64,000 nucleotides of DNA from Candidatus Binatia bacterium. GTDB lineage: Bacteria; Desulfobacterota; Binatia; Bin18. Numbering within the stretch: position 1 is the stretch's first letter; each line of letters starts with the position of its first letter. Positions 1 to 9,935 of this stretch are shown piece after piece. Location: positions 960,850 through 1,024,849 of the forward strand of contig OX638322.1 of NCBI GenBank assembly GCA_951812575.1, written 5' to 3'. Under the pieces are notes generated by a model. The model was not told where the DNA came from, did no database searches, and saw nothing but the letters and a program-made list of their open reading frames with translations. The position numbers and the translations under genes were made by a program.

Positions 1-22
1 GTACAACTGCCGGCCAGCTGTC

Positions 23-40
23 CCTAGTAGAATTACTAGG
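23..40. repeat. Short perfect palindrome upstream of ffh
   Basis: CCTAGTA and TACTAGG form a perfect 7-bp inverted repeat around the loop GAAT. It lies about 35 bases upstream of a promoter-like sequence. It could be an operator or part of a feature cut off by the window edge. There is no T-tract, so it is not an obvious terminator. Confidence 0.35.
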
Positions 41-73
41 ATGAAGGTCCCCGCTCCGGCCGGACGTGTTGAT

Positions 74-102
74 TTGACTTTCCACCCCTGTTTCTGTATG
101 TG
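74..102 (+). promoter_or_regulatory. Candidate sigma70 promoter for the ffh operon
   Basis: TTGACT (74-79) is followed after 17 bases by TATGTG (97-102), a good match to a housekeeping promoter. It sits about 30 bases before the ffh start and would drive the ffh-rpsP-khpA-rimM-trmD-rplS run. Inferred from spacing and consensus only. Confidence 0.45.
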
Positions 103-133
103 GGGAAGGTTAAACAAAATGGTGTGAATCAGC

Positions 134-1492
134 ATGTTTGAAGCCCTGGGAGAAAAGCTGGATGGGGTGTTGCGCCGGGTGCGCGGGCACACCAGACTGA
201 CCGAAAAGAACATTGATGAAGCGCTGCGCGAAGTGCGGCTGGCTCTGCTGGAGGCAGATGTCAATTTCCGCGTGGTCAAAGACTTTATTGAGCGGATTCG
301 GACGCAGGCCCTTGGTCAGGACGTGTTGGCCAGCCTGTCGCCCGGCCAACAGCTCATTAAAATCGTCAATGCCGAGTTGGTCGCACTCCTGGGCGGAGAG
401 CAGACCGAACTGGACCTGTCGGCCCGGCCCCCGGTCGTCATTCTGCTCGTCGGCCTGAACGGTTCCGGGAAAACGACAACCGCGGGGAAACTCGCCCGCT
501 ATCTGACCCTCGAACGCAAGCGTACCCCTTACCTGATTCCGGCAGATACCTTCCGTCCGGCCGCTATCGATCAGCTCACCATTCTGGCCCAAGAGCTGGG
601 CGTTCCGGTCTATCCGACCCCGAACGACGGCTCGGCTCCCGACCCGATTGTCGTTGCCCAAGCCGGGATTGCCGAAGCGCAAAAGAGTGGCTGTGATGTT
701 GCGCTGGTCGACACCGCCGGTCGTCTGCAGGTCGACACCGAGTTGATGGCCGACCTGGAGCGGATGAAAACGGTGCTCCAGCCGCATCAAACCCTGCTGG
801 TGGCCGACGCCATGACCGGCCAGGAAGCGGTGAATGTCGCGCAAGGCTTTCACCAACGCCTCTCCATTGACGGCATCATCCTGACCAAAATTGAAGGCGA
901 TGCCCGGGGTGGGGCCGCCCTGTCCTTACGCTCCGTCACCGGCGCGCCCATTCTGTTTGCCGGTATTGGGGAAAAACTCGACGCCCTCGAACCTTTCCAC
1001 CCGGACCGCATTGCCTCGCGTATCCTCGGCATGGGTGATGTGCTGTCCTTGGTCGAAAAGGCCGAAAAGGTCTACGACCAGCAGCAGGCCGAGGTACTGG
1101 AAAAGAAACTCCGGAAAAATCAGTTTACCCTGGAGGATTTTCAAGAGCAGATGCGCATGGTCAAACAAATGGGTTCACTCACGGATTTGGTGGGCCTGCT
1201 GCCTGGCGCGAAAAAAATGCTCAAGGGTGCCGATATGGACGGGGCGGAGAAAGAGTTCAAACATATTGAAGCAATCATCAGCTCCATGACAAAAGAAGAG
1301 CGCCGGCGGCCAGAGCTCCTGAACGGTAGCCGCCGCAAACGGATTGCCAAGGGCAGCGGCACCTCGGTGGTTGCAGTCAATCGATTTCTCAAGCAATATC
1401 TCGAAGCAAAAAAGATGATGAGGAGGCTTTCCGGGGCCGGCGGAGGAAAGAAAATGAAGAAGCGCTTTTCCCTCCCGGCCTGGGGACACTAA
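134..1492 (+). CDS. ffh: Signal recognition particle protein Ffh
   Basis: SRP54-type GTPase that binds 4.5S RNA and signal sequences and delivers ribosomes making membrane proteins to FtsY. At 452 residues it has the usual Ffh length. The N-domain helical bundle is at about 1-90. The G domain shows the P-loop [15 protein letters not shown] near 107-121, DTAGR near 188 and [10 protein letters not shown] near 247. The methionine-rich M domain follows from about 320, with the RNA-binding segment around [20 protein letters not shown]. The C-terminal tail is basic (GGGKKMKKR). The P-loop reads GLNGSGK where GLQGSGK is common, a conservative change. It is first in a tight operon, with rpsP starting 4 bases after its stop. 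No SRP RNA was recognised in the window. Confidence 0.98.
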   Translation: MFEALGEKLDGVLRRVRGHTRLTEKNIDEALREVRLALLEADVNFRVVKDFIERIRTQALGQDVLASLSPGQQLIKIVNAELVALLGGEQTELDLSARPPVVILLVGLNGSGKTTTAGKLARYLTLERKRTPYLIPADTFRPAAIDQLTILAQELGVPVYPTPNDGSAPDPIVVAQAGIAEAQKSGCDVALVDTAGRLQVDTELMADLERMKTVLQPHQTLLVADAMTGQEAVNVAQGFHQRLSIDGIILTKIEGDARGGAALSLRSVTGAPILFAGIGEKLDALEPFHPDRIASRILGMGDVLSLVEKAEKVYDQQQAEVLEKKLRKNQFTLEDFQEQMRMVKQMGSLTDLVGLLPGAKKMLKGADMDGAEKEFKHIEAIISSMTKEERRRPELLNGSRRKRIAKGSGTSVVAVNRFLKQYLEAKKMMRRLSGAGGGKKMKKRFSLPAWGH

Positions 1493-1496
1493 AAGT

Positions 1497-1745
1497 ATGG
1501 TAAAAATTCGACTGGCTCGCCACGGGGCGAAAAAGCGCCCCTTCTATCGTATTGTTGCTGCGGACTCACGCTCGCCACGGAACGGACGGTTTCTCGAACG
1601 GCTCGGCTCGTATGATCCGACTCAGGACCCGGCGCTGATCGAGATTAAGCAGGATCGGCTGGCAGAATGGCTGAAGAACGGAGCGCAGCCGACCGGGACA
1701 GTTGCTCAACTCATCAAAAAGGCAGGACGCGCACAAGAAACCTGA
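1497..1745 (+). CDS. rpsP: 30S ribosomal protein bS16
   Basis: An 82-residue small-subunit protein needed for 30S assembly. It begins [20 protein letters not shown], the diagnostic bS16 start, followed by the [20 protein letters not shown] block. It starts 4 bases after the ffh stop and is followed 23 bases on by khpA, the usual order ffh-rpsP-khpA-rimM-trmD. Length and motifs are typical. Confidence 0.98.
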   Translation: MVKIRLARHGAKKRPFYRIVAADSRSPRNGRFLERLGSYDPTQDPALIEIKQDRLAEWLKNGAQPTGTVAQLIKKAGRAQET

Positions 1746-1768
1746 ATCTGGGGTACGGGGAGAAGACT

Positions 1769-2005
1769 ATGAAAGACCTTGTTACATACCTCGCCAGGGC
1801 GCTGGTGAACAACCCGGATGAAGTCGAGGTCTCAGAAATCCAAGGAGAAACCGCGGCCATCCTTGAGTTGCGCGTGGCCAAGGAAGACCTGGGCCGTATT
1901 ATCGGCAAACAGGGGCGTACGGCAAAGTCGATTCGGACCCTGCTCAATGCGGCGGCTTCCCGTACAAACCGCAAAGTTGTCCTTGAGATTGTCGAAGAAA
2001 AATAG
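1769..2005 (+). CDS. khpA: KH-domain RNA-binding protein KhpA
   Basis: A 78-residue single type II KH domain. The RNA-binding GxxG loop is GRIIGKQGRTAKSIRTLL at about residues 43-60. Small KhpA proteins bind RNA broadly and are usually encoded between rpsP and rimM, as here. The ATG at 1769 is chosen because GGGGAGAAG lies just upstream and the protein then has the family length; an upstream in-frame extension would overlap rpsP. Its 3' end overlaps the proposed rimM start by 17 bases, suggesting translational coupling. Confidence 0.95.
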   Translation: MKDLVTYLARALVNNPDEVEVSEIQGETAAILELRVAKEDLGRIIGKQGRTAKSIRTLLNAAASRTNRKVVLEIVEEK

Positions 2006-2531
2006 CCGCCCGAGCCCAGCCACACGGATTGAACTTGGTCGTGTGGTCAATACGCATGGTGTGCGGGGCGAGGTTCGCTTCCTCCCCCACTCTTTCCCCT
2101 GCCCGACCTTACGGCCCGGCCTGCGGGTCACGCTGCGCAAGACGGACACCCCGGAAGAGGGATTCGAGCTGAAACAGGTCCGGCCGCACGCGCCCTGCCT
2201 CCTCCTTCGGCTTGCTGGAGTAGATTCACGCGACCGGGCCGAAGCGCTGCGCGGGTCGAGTCTGTTTGTGGACGAGACAGCCTTACCCCAACTCCAGGCA
2301 GGTGAGTTCTACCACTACCAGGTGATCGGACTGCCTATCCGAACGCTGACGCAAGAATCTATCGGGACTATTACGGAGGTGCTGACGACTCCGGGCCATG
2401 ATGTCTTCGTGGTGCGGGATGGAGAAAAAGAATATCTGATCCCGGTTGTTGAAGAGGTGATACCCACGATCGCCATCGAAGAGCGCCTGGTGATTATCGA
2501 TCCGCCCGAAGGATTGCTCGAAAACGAGTAA
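1989..2531 (+). CDS. rimM: Ribosome maturation factor RimM
   Basis: 16S processing factor that binds uS19 in 30S precursors. The N-terminal beta-barrel carries the hallmark IELGRVVNTHGVRGEVRF, and the C-terminal PRC-barrel contains the VLTTPGHDVFVVR and YLIPVVEEVI blocks. The first in-frame start that keeps the conserved N-terminus is TTG at 1989, giving 180 residues, a usual size; later GTG codons would remove conserved residues. The TTG lies inside the 3' end of khpA. The stop codon (GAGTAA) is the first part of a 51-bp palindromic element, so the last residues (LLENE) may be partly set by that element. Confidence 0.93.
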   Translation: MSKKNSRPSPATRIELGRVVNTHGVRGEVRFLPHSFPCPTLRPGLRVTLRKTDTPEEGFELKQVRPHAPCLLLRLAGVDSRDRAEALRGSSLFVDETALPQLQAGEFYHYQVIGLPIRTLTQESIGTITEVLTTPGHDVFVVRDGEKEYLIPVVEEVIPTIAIEERLVIIDPPEGLLENE

Positions 2532-2575
2532 ACGTATCCAGCTTTGTATAAATGATTGGAGGATACGTTTACTCG
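2525..2575. repeat. Palindromic element copy A (rimM/trmD junction)
   Basis: Perfect 15-bp arms CGAGTAAACGTATCC (2525-2539) and GGATACGTTTACTCG (2561-2575) enclose a 21-base loop beginning AGCTTTGTATAA. The rimM stop codon is inside the left arm. The same arms recur near 5346, 20614, 29179, 54883 and 61502. It lies within an operon, so a full transcription stop here would be unexpected. Confidence 0.9.
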
Positions 2576-2587
2576 TCATAGCGCCAC

Positions 2588-3319
2588 ATGCAGTTTCACA
2601 TCATTACCATTTTCCCGGAGTGGTTTGCCTCACCGCTGGCGACCGGCTTGTTACAGAAAGCCCAGGACAAGGCTATTCTCTCGTTTTACGTGCACAATCT
2701 GCGTGACTATGCACCGGGCAAACATCGCTCAACGGACGATACGCCCTATGGTGGGGGCTGGGGCATGGTGATGACCCCTGAGCCCCTGGTCAATGCGATC
2801 GAAGCGGTGAGTGAGCCCTTACCCAAGTCGAGGCGTATTTTCCTCTCTCCTCAGGGACAGCCGCTTTCCCAGGCCAAAACGGCCGAGCTGGCGGCCTGCG
2901 AGGCGCTGGTCCTGGTGTGTGGCCGCTATGAGGGAATAGACGAACGGGTTCTGGCCTTTGTTGATGAAGAGATTTCCATTGGAGACTATATTGTCAGCGG
3001 GGGAGAAGTGGCGGCCCTCGTCTTGATCGATGCTGTTGCCCGGCTCATTCCGGGTGTGGTCGGGAGGAAGGAATCAATCGAGGACGAGTCTTTCAGTACG
3101 GGCTTGCTCGAATATCCGCAGTATACCCGGCCGGAAGCGTTCCGTGGCATGCCGGTTCCGCCCGTGCTGTTATCCGGTCATCATGCAGAAATCTCCCAGT
3201 GGCGACGCCGACAGTCGCTTATCCGGACGCGCGCGCGGCGGCCGGACCTGCTCAAAAAGGCTGATCTAAGCCCCGAAGAACGGCGCTGGCTCAAGCAGCG
3301 GGACGATACGGACACATAG
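2588..3319 (+). CDS. trmD: tRNA (guanine-N1-)-methyltransferase TrmD
   Basis: SPOUT-fold enzyme that makes m1G37 in tRNAs from S-adenosylmethionine. It is 243 residues and begins [13 protein letters not shown]. Conserved blocks include [13 protein letters not shown] near 57, [13 protein letters not shown] near 111 (the trefoil-knot SAM site), [13 protein letters not shown] near 129 and the ARRPDLL segment near the end. No good Shine-Dalgarno site precedes the ATG: the palindromic element ends 12 bases upstream and may have displaced it. It follows rimM and precedes a second SPOUT methyltransferase. Confidence 0.97.
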   Translation: MQFHIITIFPEWFASPLATGLLQKAQDKAILSFYVHNLRDYAPGKHRSTDDTPYGGGWGMVMTPEPLVNAIEAVSEPLPKSRRIFLSPQGQPLSQAKTAELAACEALVLVCGRYEGIDERVLAFVDEEISIGDYIVSGGEVAALVLIDAVARLIPGVVGRKESIEDESFSTGLLEYPQYTRPEAFRGMPVPPVLLSGHHAEISQWRRRQSLIRTRARRPDLLKKADLSPEERRWLKQRDDTDT

Positions 3320-3354
3320 CAACCCTGCCCACATAACGCACAGCGAAGGCACGT

Positions 3355-3918
3355 ATGGCCGACGTTTATATCGCACTGATTCATCACCCTGTGTATGACA
3401 AAACGCACAAAGTCGTGACCACCTCCATCACCAATATGGACATTCACGATATTGCCCGGTCAGCGTTAACCTACGGAGTAAAACGGTATTTTGTGGTCCA
3501 TCCGATCCGGGCGCTTCAGGCCCTGGCGGAGAAAATCCTCGACCATTGGCAGAGCGGGCATGGCAGCGTGTATAACGCGACCCGCAGAGACGCCCTGTCC
3601 CTTGTCTCTTTGGCTAACTCGCTTGAGGAGGTTCGGGCGGTCATTACCCGGAGCGCAGGTCAGCCGCCACGCGTTATTGCCACATCGGCAAAAGGCGGGG
3701 AAGATCGTCTGAGTTTTGTTGACCTGCGTGCAAGTCTGCAACACGAGCAGTGCCCCATCCTCCTGCTTTTGGGGACCGGCTGGGGGCTGACCCAGGAGGT
3801 TTTTGCTCAGGCAGAGGCAATTCTTGAGCCAATTCAAGGGTGTGGAGCGTATAACCATCTGTCCGTTCGTGCGGCTGCGGCCATTATGCTCGATCGCCTG
3901 CTGGGGACGCCGTCTTGA
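3355..3918 (+). CDS. TrmD-associated SPOUT-family RNA methyltransferase
   Basis: A 187-residue protein of the SAM_MT_RNA family that sits between trmD and rplS in many deltaproteobacteria-like genomes. Visible motifs are MADVYIALIHHPVYDK at the start, TTSITNMDIHDIARSA near 20, LLLLGTGWGLTQEV near 137 (SAM-binding knot) and GAYNHLSVRAAAAIMLDRLL at the C-terminus, which is typical of SPOUT knots. The substrate is not known to me; a role in tRNA or rRNA methylation is inferred from fold and context. A 191-base gap follows before rplS. Confidence 0.88.
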   Translation: MADVYIALIHHPVYDKTHKVVTTSITNMDIHDIARSALTYGVKRYFVVHPIRALQALAEKILDHWQSGHGSVYNATRRDALSLVSLANSLEEVRAVITRSAGQPPRVIATSAKGGEDRLSFVDLRASLQHEQCPILLLLGTGWGLTQEVFAQAEAILEPIQGCGAYNHLSVRAAAAIMLDRLLGTPS

Positions 3919-4109
3919 CCGCCTGCCAGCAGCAGGGTAGTAGAAAAAGAGCAGTACGCCCTCGTCGTCCGTACTCAGCAAACACACGGTAATAACGGCA
4001 ATAGCAATACTGCACCTCTCTGTCTCAGGTGAGGCATACTTGCAGACGTCTTAGCGTTCGTCCCACCTGCCGCACAGTGTACGTAAAGACTGCGTAGGAG
4101 AACAGCATC

Positions 4110-4547
4110 ATGAGTAACCTACTTGCCGCCATTGAGGCTAAACAGCAGAAGACTGATATTCCGGATTTTAAGGCAGGGGATACCGTTCGCGTCCATGCCA
4201 AGATTATTGAGGGCGACAAAGAGCGGGTTCAGGTCTTTGAGGGAGCGGTCATCAGCCGCTCGAACGGCAAGGGCAACCGGGCGACCTTTACGGTGCGGAA
4301 AGTGTCCTACGGGGTTGGGGTCGAGCGTATTTTTCCCCTGCACTCGCCGCGCATTGAGAAGATCGAAGTCCTCGCTCGGGGGAGAGTCCGGCGGGCCAAG
4401 CTGTATTACCTGCGTCAACGCTCCGGTAAGGCGGCCCGTATCAAAGGCACCCGTCTCCAAACGCCCGAGGTCGGCGCGATGAGCGAGGTCATTGCCCTGG
4501 CTGAAAAGGCGCAGACAATGGAGCAGTCCGAAGAAGCCGAGGAATAA
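4110..4547 (+). CDS. rplS: 50S ribosomal protein bL19
   Basis: A 145-residue large-subunit protein at the 30S-50S interface. The diagnostic blocks are [16 protein letters not shown] near 20, [12 protein letters not shown] near 40, [22 protein letters not shown] near 58 and the R-rich RRAKLYYLR segment near 94. About 25 acidic residues extend the C-terminus (MEQSEEAEE), slightly longer than the shortest homologues. TAGGAG 11 bases before the ATG serves as ribosome-binding site. The 191 bases upstream hold no gene; I saw no convincing leader structure there. Confidence 0.97.
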   Translation: MSNLLAAIEAKQQKTDIPDFKAGDTVRVHAKIIEGDKERVQVFEGAVISRSNGKGNRATFTVRKVSYGVGVERIFPLHSPRIEKIEVLARGRVRRAKLYYLRQRSGKAARIKGTRLQTPEVGAMSEVIALAEKAQTMEQSEEAEE

Positions 4548-4556
4548 TCCTCGCCG

Positions 4557-4580
4557 CGGCGGGCACACGCATGTCCGCCG
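4557..4580. terminator. Hairpin between convergent rplS and membrane-protein gene
   Basis: CGGCGGGCA (4557-4565) can pair with TGTCCGCCG (4572-4580) around a 6-base loop, with one G-U pair. It lies in the 39 bases between two convergent genes. There is no strong T-run, so it may be a weak bidirectional terminator. Confidence 0.4.
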
Positions 4581-4586
4581 GTCTGT

Positions 4587-5333
4587 CTATTCAGCGCCGT
4601 CAGGGGGCGCCTGGGTCTCCGCCTGCCGGACGCGTCGCTGCCACCATACCAGCCCGCCCGTCACGAGGCCGAGCAGCCAGACCGTTGCATAGCCATACTC
4701 CGGCGTCGCATACAGAATCAGCTCGTCAAACCGACCGATGAGCAGCGACATCCGCGCCATGACGGTATAGCCAAAGGCCGCACCAAAGGAGATCATAAGA
4801 AAATACATCCCAAGACGGGCCACGCGACGCACGTTCCCCGTATGTTCAAGGGAAAAGAAAAAATAGACGAGGACGCTGACAACGCCAATCAGGATGAGGG
4901 CGGTGTTCAGTTCGGCCAGACCGAAGCTGATCCCTGCGGGACCGGTCGCAACGAGGGGCTTCAGGGTCCCCTGAACCTGCTGTAGCACGAACGAGGATAG
5001 CAGGCGTGGAATCGCGACCCCTGAGCTCACGCCTAAAATAAAGGCAAACGCCAGACGACTGGTCCAGGCGAGACGGGGCACAAACCGCGCGAGCATCAAC
5101 AGGCCAAGAACGAGGGGTATGACCAGACGCCATTCGTGCTGCTCGACAAGCGGCACGGCCAGCTTTTTGAGTATGACCTCATGATAGGTAATGACCAGCA
5201 GATAGCCGACCGACGCGCCGACAAAGATGTGTTCAGCCAGCTTAAAAAACGGATTATCCCGGTACAGAAACGAATAGATACACAGGCTTAAACCCGCGGC
5301 CACCCAGGCCCCACACAACGTCTCGGGACTCAT
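4587..5333 (-). CDS. Uncharacterised polytopic membrane protein
   Basis: A 248-residue hydrophobic protein with about six predicted membrane segments: near residues 10-27, 35-55, 70-90, 92-112, 140-160 and 200-225. It ends in a charged cytosolic tail (RRVRQAETQAPPDGAE). I recognise no catalytic motif. ATG at 5333 is preferred; a GTG two codons upstream is equally possible. It is the last gene of a minus-strand cluster with three other membrane or exported proteins, so it probably works with them. A copy of the palindromic element separates it from the gene upstream. Confidence 0.75.
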   Translation of the reverse strand: MSPETLCGAWVAAGLSLCIYSFLYRDNPFFKLAEHIFVGASVGYLLVITYHEVILKKLAVPLVEQHEWRLVIPLVLGLLMLARFVPRLAWTSRLAFAFILGVSSGVAIPRLLSSFVLQQVQGTLKPLVATGPAGISFGLAELNTALILIGVVSVLVYFFFSLEHTGNVRRVARLGMYFLMISFGAAFGYTVMARMSLLIGRFDELILYATPEYGYATVWLLGLVTGGLVWWQRRVRQAETQAPPDGAE

Positions 5334-5345
5334 ACGCACCCTGGG

Positions 5346-5394
5346 GAGTAAACGTGTCCGGCGTCTGCACGTCTGGTGGAGAACACGTTCACTC
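5346..5394. repeat. Palindromic element copy B
   Basis: Left arm GAGTAAACGTGTCC (5346-5359) and right arm GAACACGTTCACTC (5381-5394) pair imperfectly around a loop of about 21 bases. The TGA stop of the minus-strand gene ending at 5389 is inside the right arm, read as GAGTGA. It belongs to the same family as the copy at 2525. Confidence 0.8.
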
Positions 5395-6213
5395 TTTTCT
5401 CCCGCTCAGCAGGTAGCAGAGGTTGCAGACGATGATCAGACCGATAATCAGAAAATGGGTGGCTGACTGCGCGTCCATGCCCGCGGTCGCCTTGCCGGCC
5501 TGATTGAGGAGGGTTTCATACTCGGCCGCACCACGCAGTCCGCCCAGCAGGCCGGTAATCTGTCCGGTTTGCAGCAAGGGATAAAACTTGGGCGCGCTGA
5601 CCGCGGTACAGCCTCCGCCCAACTCAAAACCATATTTTTCCTTGCCGTAGACATACCAGGTATCAAGGCCGGGAAAGCCAGCGCTGAGACTGAGGGCGTA
5701 GTCAATATCGCGCAAGCTGCGGACCCCTGCGAGCACGGGCAGCGTCTCGGTTTTTCGGCCTGCGTAGTCGGTCGGAAAGGCGTTGGTCAGACTCTGCCCC
5801 AGACTGATAATGGCATTGGCTTCTCCAGGCCCATAGCCGAGGAAGACGTAGTCCGTCCCGTCCTTTTTCCCGGCTTCCTCTGCGCCATGTGTGACCGCGG
5901 ACTCCGCCATGCTCGTGCCCGCCGGCCACAGGGTCAGGGCCACAACACGCAGGTTTCTGGCAAAAGCGTGGCGGAGGAGAGAAACGGTCATGGGGTAGAG
6001 TTCAGGCTTTGAAGCGGGGTCGAAATCCAGCGACAGGAGCACCACCGAGCGCTCGGGCAGGTGCTCCAGCGTATCGTAGAGTTGCCGCGTTTCCGGCGAA
6101 ATACGGACGGGCAGACCCAGTGGGTAGAGCAGAGGTAGCACCGTCACCACGCTCATCAGTACAAAGATGAAACGCCGGTCTAACTGCAACAGACGAACGG
6201 CAAATTCACGCAC
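5389..6213 (-). CDS. Membrane-anchored protein of unknown function
   Basis: A 274-residue protein with one N-terminal membrane segment (about 15-35), a soluble domain of about 200 residues and a C-terminal membrane segment (about 250-268). The soluble part begins after RISPETRQLYDTLEHLP and contains VVLLSLDFDPASKPELYP and VFLGYGPGEANAI. It may sit outside the membrane. I cannot assign a function. GTG at 6213 is chosen because GGGGAGAGGTGAC lies directly upstream; it overlaps the preceding gene by 8 bases, so translation is likely coupled. Its stop codon lies inside a palindromic element. Confidence 0.75.
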   Translation of the reverse strand: MREFAVRLLQLDRRFIFVLMSVVTVLPLLYPLGLPVRISPETRQLYDTLEHLPERSVVLLSLDFDPASKPELYPMTVSLLRHAFARNLRVVALTLWPAGTSMAESAVTHGAEEAGKKDGTDYVFLGYGPGEANAIISLGQSLTNAFPTDYAGRKTETLPVLAGVRSLRDIDYALSLSAGFPGLDTWYVYGKEKYGFELGGGCTAVSAPKFYPLLQTGQITGLLGGLRGAAEYETLLNQAGKATAGMDAQSATHFLIIGLIIVCNLCYLLSGRKE

Positions 6214-6847
6214 CGTCACCTCTCCCCAGATAGGCGCGCTCGATCCCAAAAATGATTTTGATCGAGGTGGCAATGGCGCCTAAGCTGACGCCAATCAGAA
6301 TCCCGCGTTGGGCCGCCGTGTTCGGCACGGTCATAATCCAGTCGGCCAGCGCGCCGACCCCGGGCAGTAGCGATTCACCCAGGGGCACCCGACCCGCCAT
6401 AACCAGGACTGCCGCACTGAGCAGAATCGTCGCCTCAAGCGTGCGCGCCCGAAAGGCCCGGTAGGCCGCAGACGCGACAAAAAAAGCCAGCAGCGAAAAC
6501 ATCGTTCCCTGGAGCGCAACCAGCACATAGTCGTACAGCCAGCCGAAGAACGTCCCTTCGGCTTTTCCCTCAGCCCACAGCCCGGCCCCGAACACGGTCA
6601 GCAGGGACACAAACAGCACGGCACTATAGCCCCAACCGGCTTCCTGGCGGGCGATTTTCTGGTAATGGGCTGACAGTAGACTGCCGACGCCAAGCACGAT
6701 GGCAAACCCGGCAATAATTTGACTCCAGAGTGAAATCTCCTGCAAAAAATTTTCCGAGGCCGGATGGGGCACATAGTATTGCAGGACTAACGCCAGCCCA
6801 AACACACACGTAATCAAGAGGGGTAGGCTCTGTTGCCAGAAATACAT
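6206..6847 (-). CDS. Uncharacterised polytopic membrane protein
   Basis: A 213-residue protein with about five or six hydrophobic segments: near 8-25, 40-60, 72-90, 105-128, 138-155 and 180-200. It has a conserved-looking IMTVPNTAAQRGILIGVSLG stretch near 165-185. The start at 6847 is supported by GGGAGA 4-9 bases upstream. No enzyme motif is seen. It overlaps the next gene downstream and follows the DUF6754-like gene by 18 bases, placing it inside a conserved-looking membrane cluster of unknown function. Confidence 0.75.
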   Translation of the reverse strand: MYFWQQSLPLLITCVFGLALVLQYYVPHPASENFLQEISLWSQIIAGFAIVLGVGSLLSAHYQKIARQEAGWGYSAVLFVSLLTVFGAGLWAEGKAEGTFFGWLYDYVLVALQGTMFSLLAFFVASAAYRAFRARTLEATILLSAAVLVMAGRVPLGESLLPGVGALADWIMTVPNTAAQRGILIGVSLGAIATSIKIIFGIERAYLGRGDGA

Positions 6848-6865
6848 ATTTCTCCCGTGGCGTGC

Positions 6866-8167
6866 CTAACGGAAATCGTGAAATATCTGCGTGGCCGTCT
6901 CCCAGATGGTCACACCAGTCACCTCGCCGAGGGTGAGCAGTCCTGTTCCCACCACCAGACCGACGAGCAAGAAGCCTTTTCCCAAGTCCTGACCACGGAG
7001 CGTGCCGACCAGCGCAGGGTCACGCGAAAGATAGGCGCTAGCGGCATACAGCTCCTCGCCGATCAGGGTGTAATCACAGGTGGCAACAAAAAACGGCAAC
7101 TGGTGCTCGGCATCCGTCCCGGCAATCTGCATCGCGCCGATTGCGGCACCGGTCTCGGCTAACAGCAGCGACTCCGCGTAGTAATAGCCAATGAAAAAAT
7201 TCACCACGGGCCGCTCGCGCAGCATGATACCGTCAACCGCCGCAGTATACGCAAACTGATCGGCGGCAATAAAAAAATTGCTCTCGTCAGCATAGGCGTC
7301 CGGCCGACCAGCCGTCCGGTAGGCGTTTTTGACCATGTCCTGGGCAATCGCCATGACAATGGGCGAGCGGTGCGGGACTGTGAGGGCGGTCCCGGACACG
7401 GCCGAGCGCTTCGCCACCTCACCCAGCAGAACGGTAGCCGCAATCGTCGACATATTGGACGCGTCGCCGCGGCCGATTAACTCGCCACTGCCGGTCAGGT
7501 AGAGAATCGGGCGGCCCGTTTCCGCTGCCCGGCCAATCGCCTCTTCAACTGCATCAATGCCGGGAATACGGCGGAGAAAGAGCGTAGGTTTCGTCCGGGC
7601 CGAGCGAATCGAGAGCAGTATGCCCGCCCCGAACGCGAGCATGAAGAGCAAATTGTTGAGCTTGGCCCACTGAAACCAGTTCGGTTGAGGCACGGCGGAG
7701 AAGACCGGACTCTCAAATTGCTCATCCCCAATGAGCGTACGGATTTTCACAAAGTAGCGCGTCCCATCTAGCAGTGGGCTATCGGCGAGAGTGCTGACCT
7801 GAAAGAAATGCGTCTGTGCTTGCGGGGTGCCGATCACCCACCACGGGGCTGCGCGGTCCCTTTCGTAGTGGGTATTGGCCGGAATCGTTGCGACCGGCTG
7901 AAATACGCCCTGCTCCCAGTCGCTGAGCACAATCTGATAATGCGCCTCCCCCGCCTCTTCAAAATGCCCTTGCCAGCGCAGGCCGATGCTGCCCCCGCCG
8001 TCTCCCGGCATATCAAAGGCTTCACCCGTCAGGCGGGAATCGGCGGCCAGCACCCTCGCACTCAACAGCAGGGCAAATACTAACCCAAGGAGTAGGAGCG
8101 AACCGGGGCGTTTGCTTCGGGACCGGGGTCCAGTAGACGGGTCAGATGTGTTTAACAGGATACCCAT
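6866..8167 (-). CDS. Secreted/membrane DUF6754-like protein with FN3-like N-terminus
   Basis: A 433-residue protein. A cleavable-type signal or anchor (RPGSLLLLGLVFALLLSARVLA) lies at about 19-40. A beta-rich FN3-like region follows at about 41-155 (GGSIGLRWQGHFEEA, YFVKIRTL), then a membrane segment near 178-195 (FMLAFGAGILLSI). The large C-terminal domain contains RRIPGIDAVEEAIGRAAETG and IIAADQFAYTAAVDGI-like blocks (FFIAADQFAYTAAV), and ends in hydrophobic segments. From memory this matches the DUF6754 family, whose function is unknown. The ATG at 8167 is chosen because it leads directly into the signal sequence; a longer in-frame start would overlap the preceding gene. No strong Shine-Dalgarno site is visible. 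Confidence 0.7.
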   Translation of the reverse strand: MGILLNTSDPSTGPRSRSKRPGSLLLLGLVFALLLSARVLAADSRLTGEAFDMPGDGGGSIGLRWQGHFEEAGEAHYQIVLSDWEQGVFQPVATIPANTHYERDRAAPWWVIGTPQAQTHFFQVSTLADSPLLDGTRYFVKIRTLIGDEQFESPVFSAVPQPNWFQWAKLNNLLFMLAFGAGILLSIRSARTKPTLFLRRIPGIDAVEEAIGRAAETGRPILYLTGSGELIGRGDASNMSTIAATVLLGEVAKRSAVSGTALTVPHRSPIVMAIAQDMVKNAYRTAGRPDAYADESNFFIAADQFAYTAAVDGIMLRERPVVNFFIGYYYAESLLLAETGAAIGAMQIAGTDAEHQLPFFVATCDYTLIGEELYAASAYLSRDPALVGTLRGQDLGKGFLLVGLVVGTGLLTLGEVTGVTIWETATQIFHDFR

Positions 8168-8190
8168 GCTGGCCAGGATGTTCTGCGTTG

Positions 8191-8576
8191 TCAGGATGAC
8201 ACCCCGGTCTTCGGGGCTCGTAGCGGAGGGGCGGATTTCCCGGCTGAACGTGGAGGTGTGGACCGCGTGTGAATAAGACCAACGAGCCGGGAGACGGCAT
8301 CTCTCCGCTCCAGTATGCTGGCCAGGCGTTGCATTTCCGCAGTTGCACACACCAGATCAAGAAAAGGCCGCAGTCCGTGAACGATCTGGCTACTCAGAAA
8401 ATTGAGCGGCTCGCTGGATTCGAGCAAGAGGACCGCCGGCGTCTCAAGTCTCCGGCTCACAATGGCGTCGGCCACTTTTTGCAGCAACTGAAGGTCCTGT
8501 GGAGAGAGTGGTGTTGCTGCCGGGCCAGTGGCAAACGCGTGCGCCATCGCACGCCGAAAGCGGTCCTTAAAGCGCA

Positions 8577-8577
<1 letters not shown>
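8191..8577 (-). CDS. Hypothetical protein, 128 residues
   Basis: A soluble, helical protein with no signal. A leucine-rich core at about 25-95 (LQLLQKVADAIVSRR, PAVLLLESSEPLNFLSSQ, MQRLASILERRDAVSRLVGLI) is followed by a disordered, basic, Ser/Pro-rich tail. I do not recognise the family. Its ATG overlaps the stop of the upstream DUF433 gene by one base (TAATG). It is followed 24 bases later by the DUF6754-like gene, so it belongs either to the membrane cluster or to a two-gene unit with DUF433. Confidence 0.7.
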
Positions 8578-9876
<1,299 letters not shown>

Positions 9877-9935
9877 AGAATAAGAAGGACTACCTGATAT
9901 CGATGACACGTACGGAAAAGCAAAGGTACTGATTT

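Noticed and set aside
1..133. SRP RNA or other RNA gene upstream of ffh
   Set aside because: The conserved SRP RNA loop (GGTCAGGTCCGGAAGGAAGCAGCC-type) is not present; only a small palindrome and a promoter-like site are seen.
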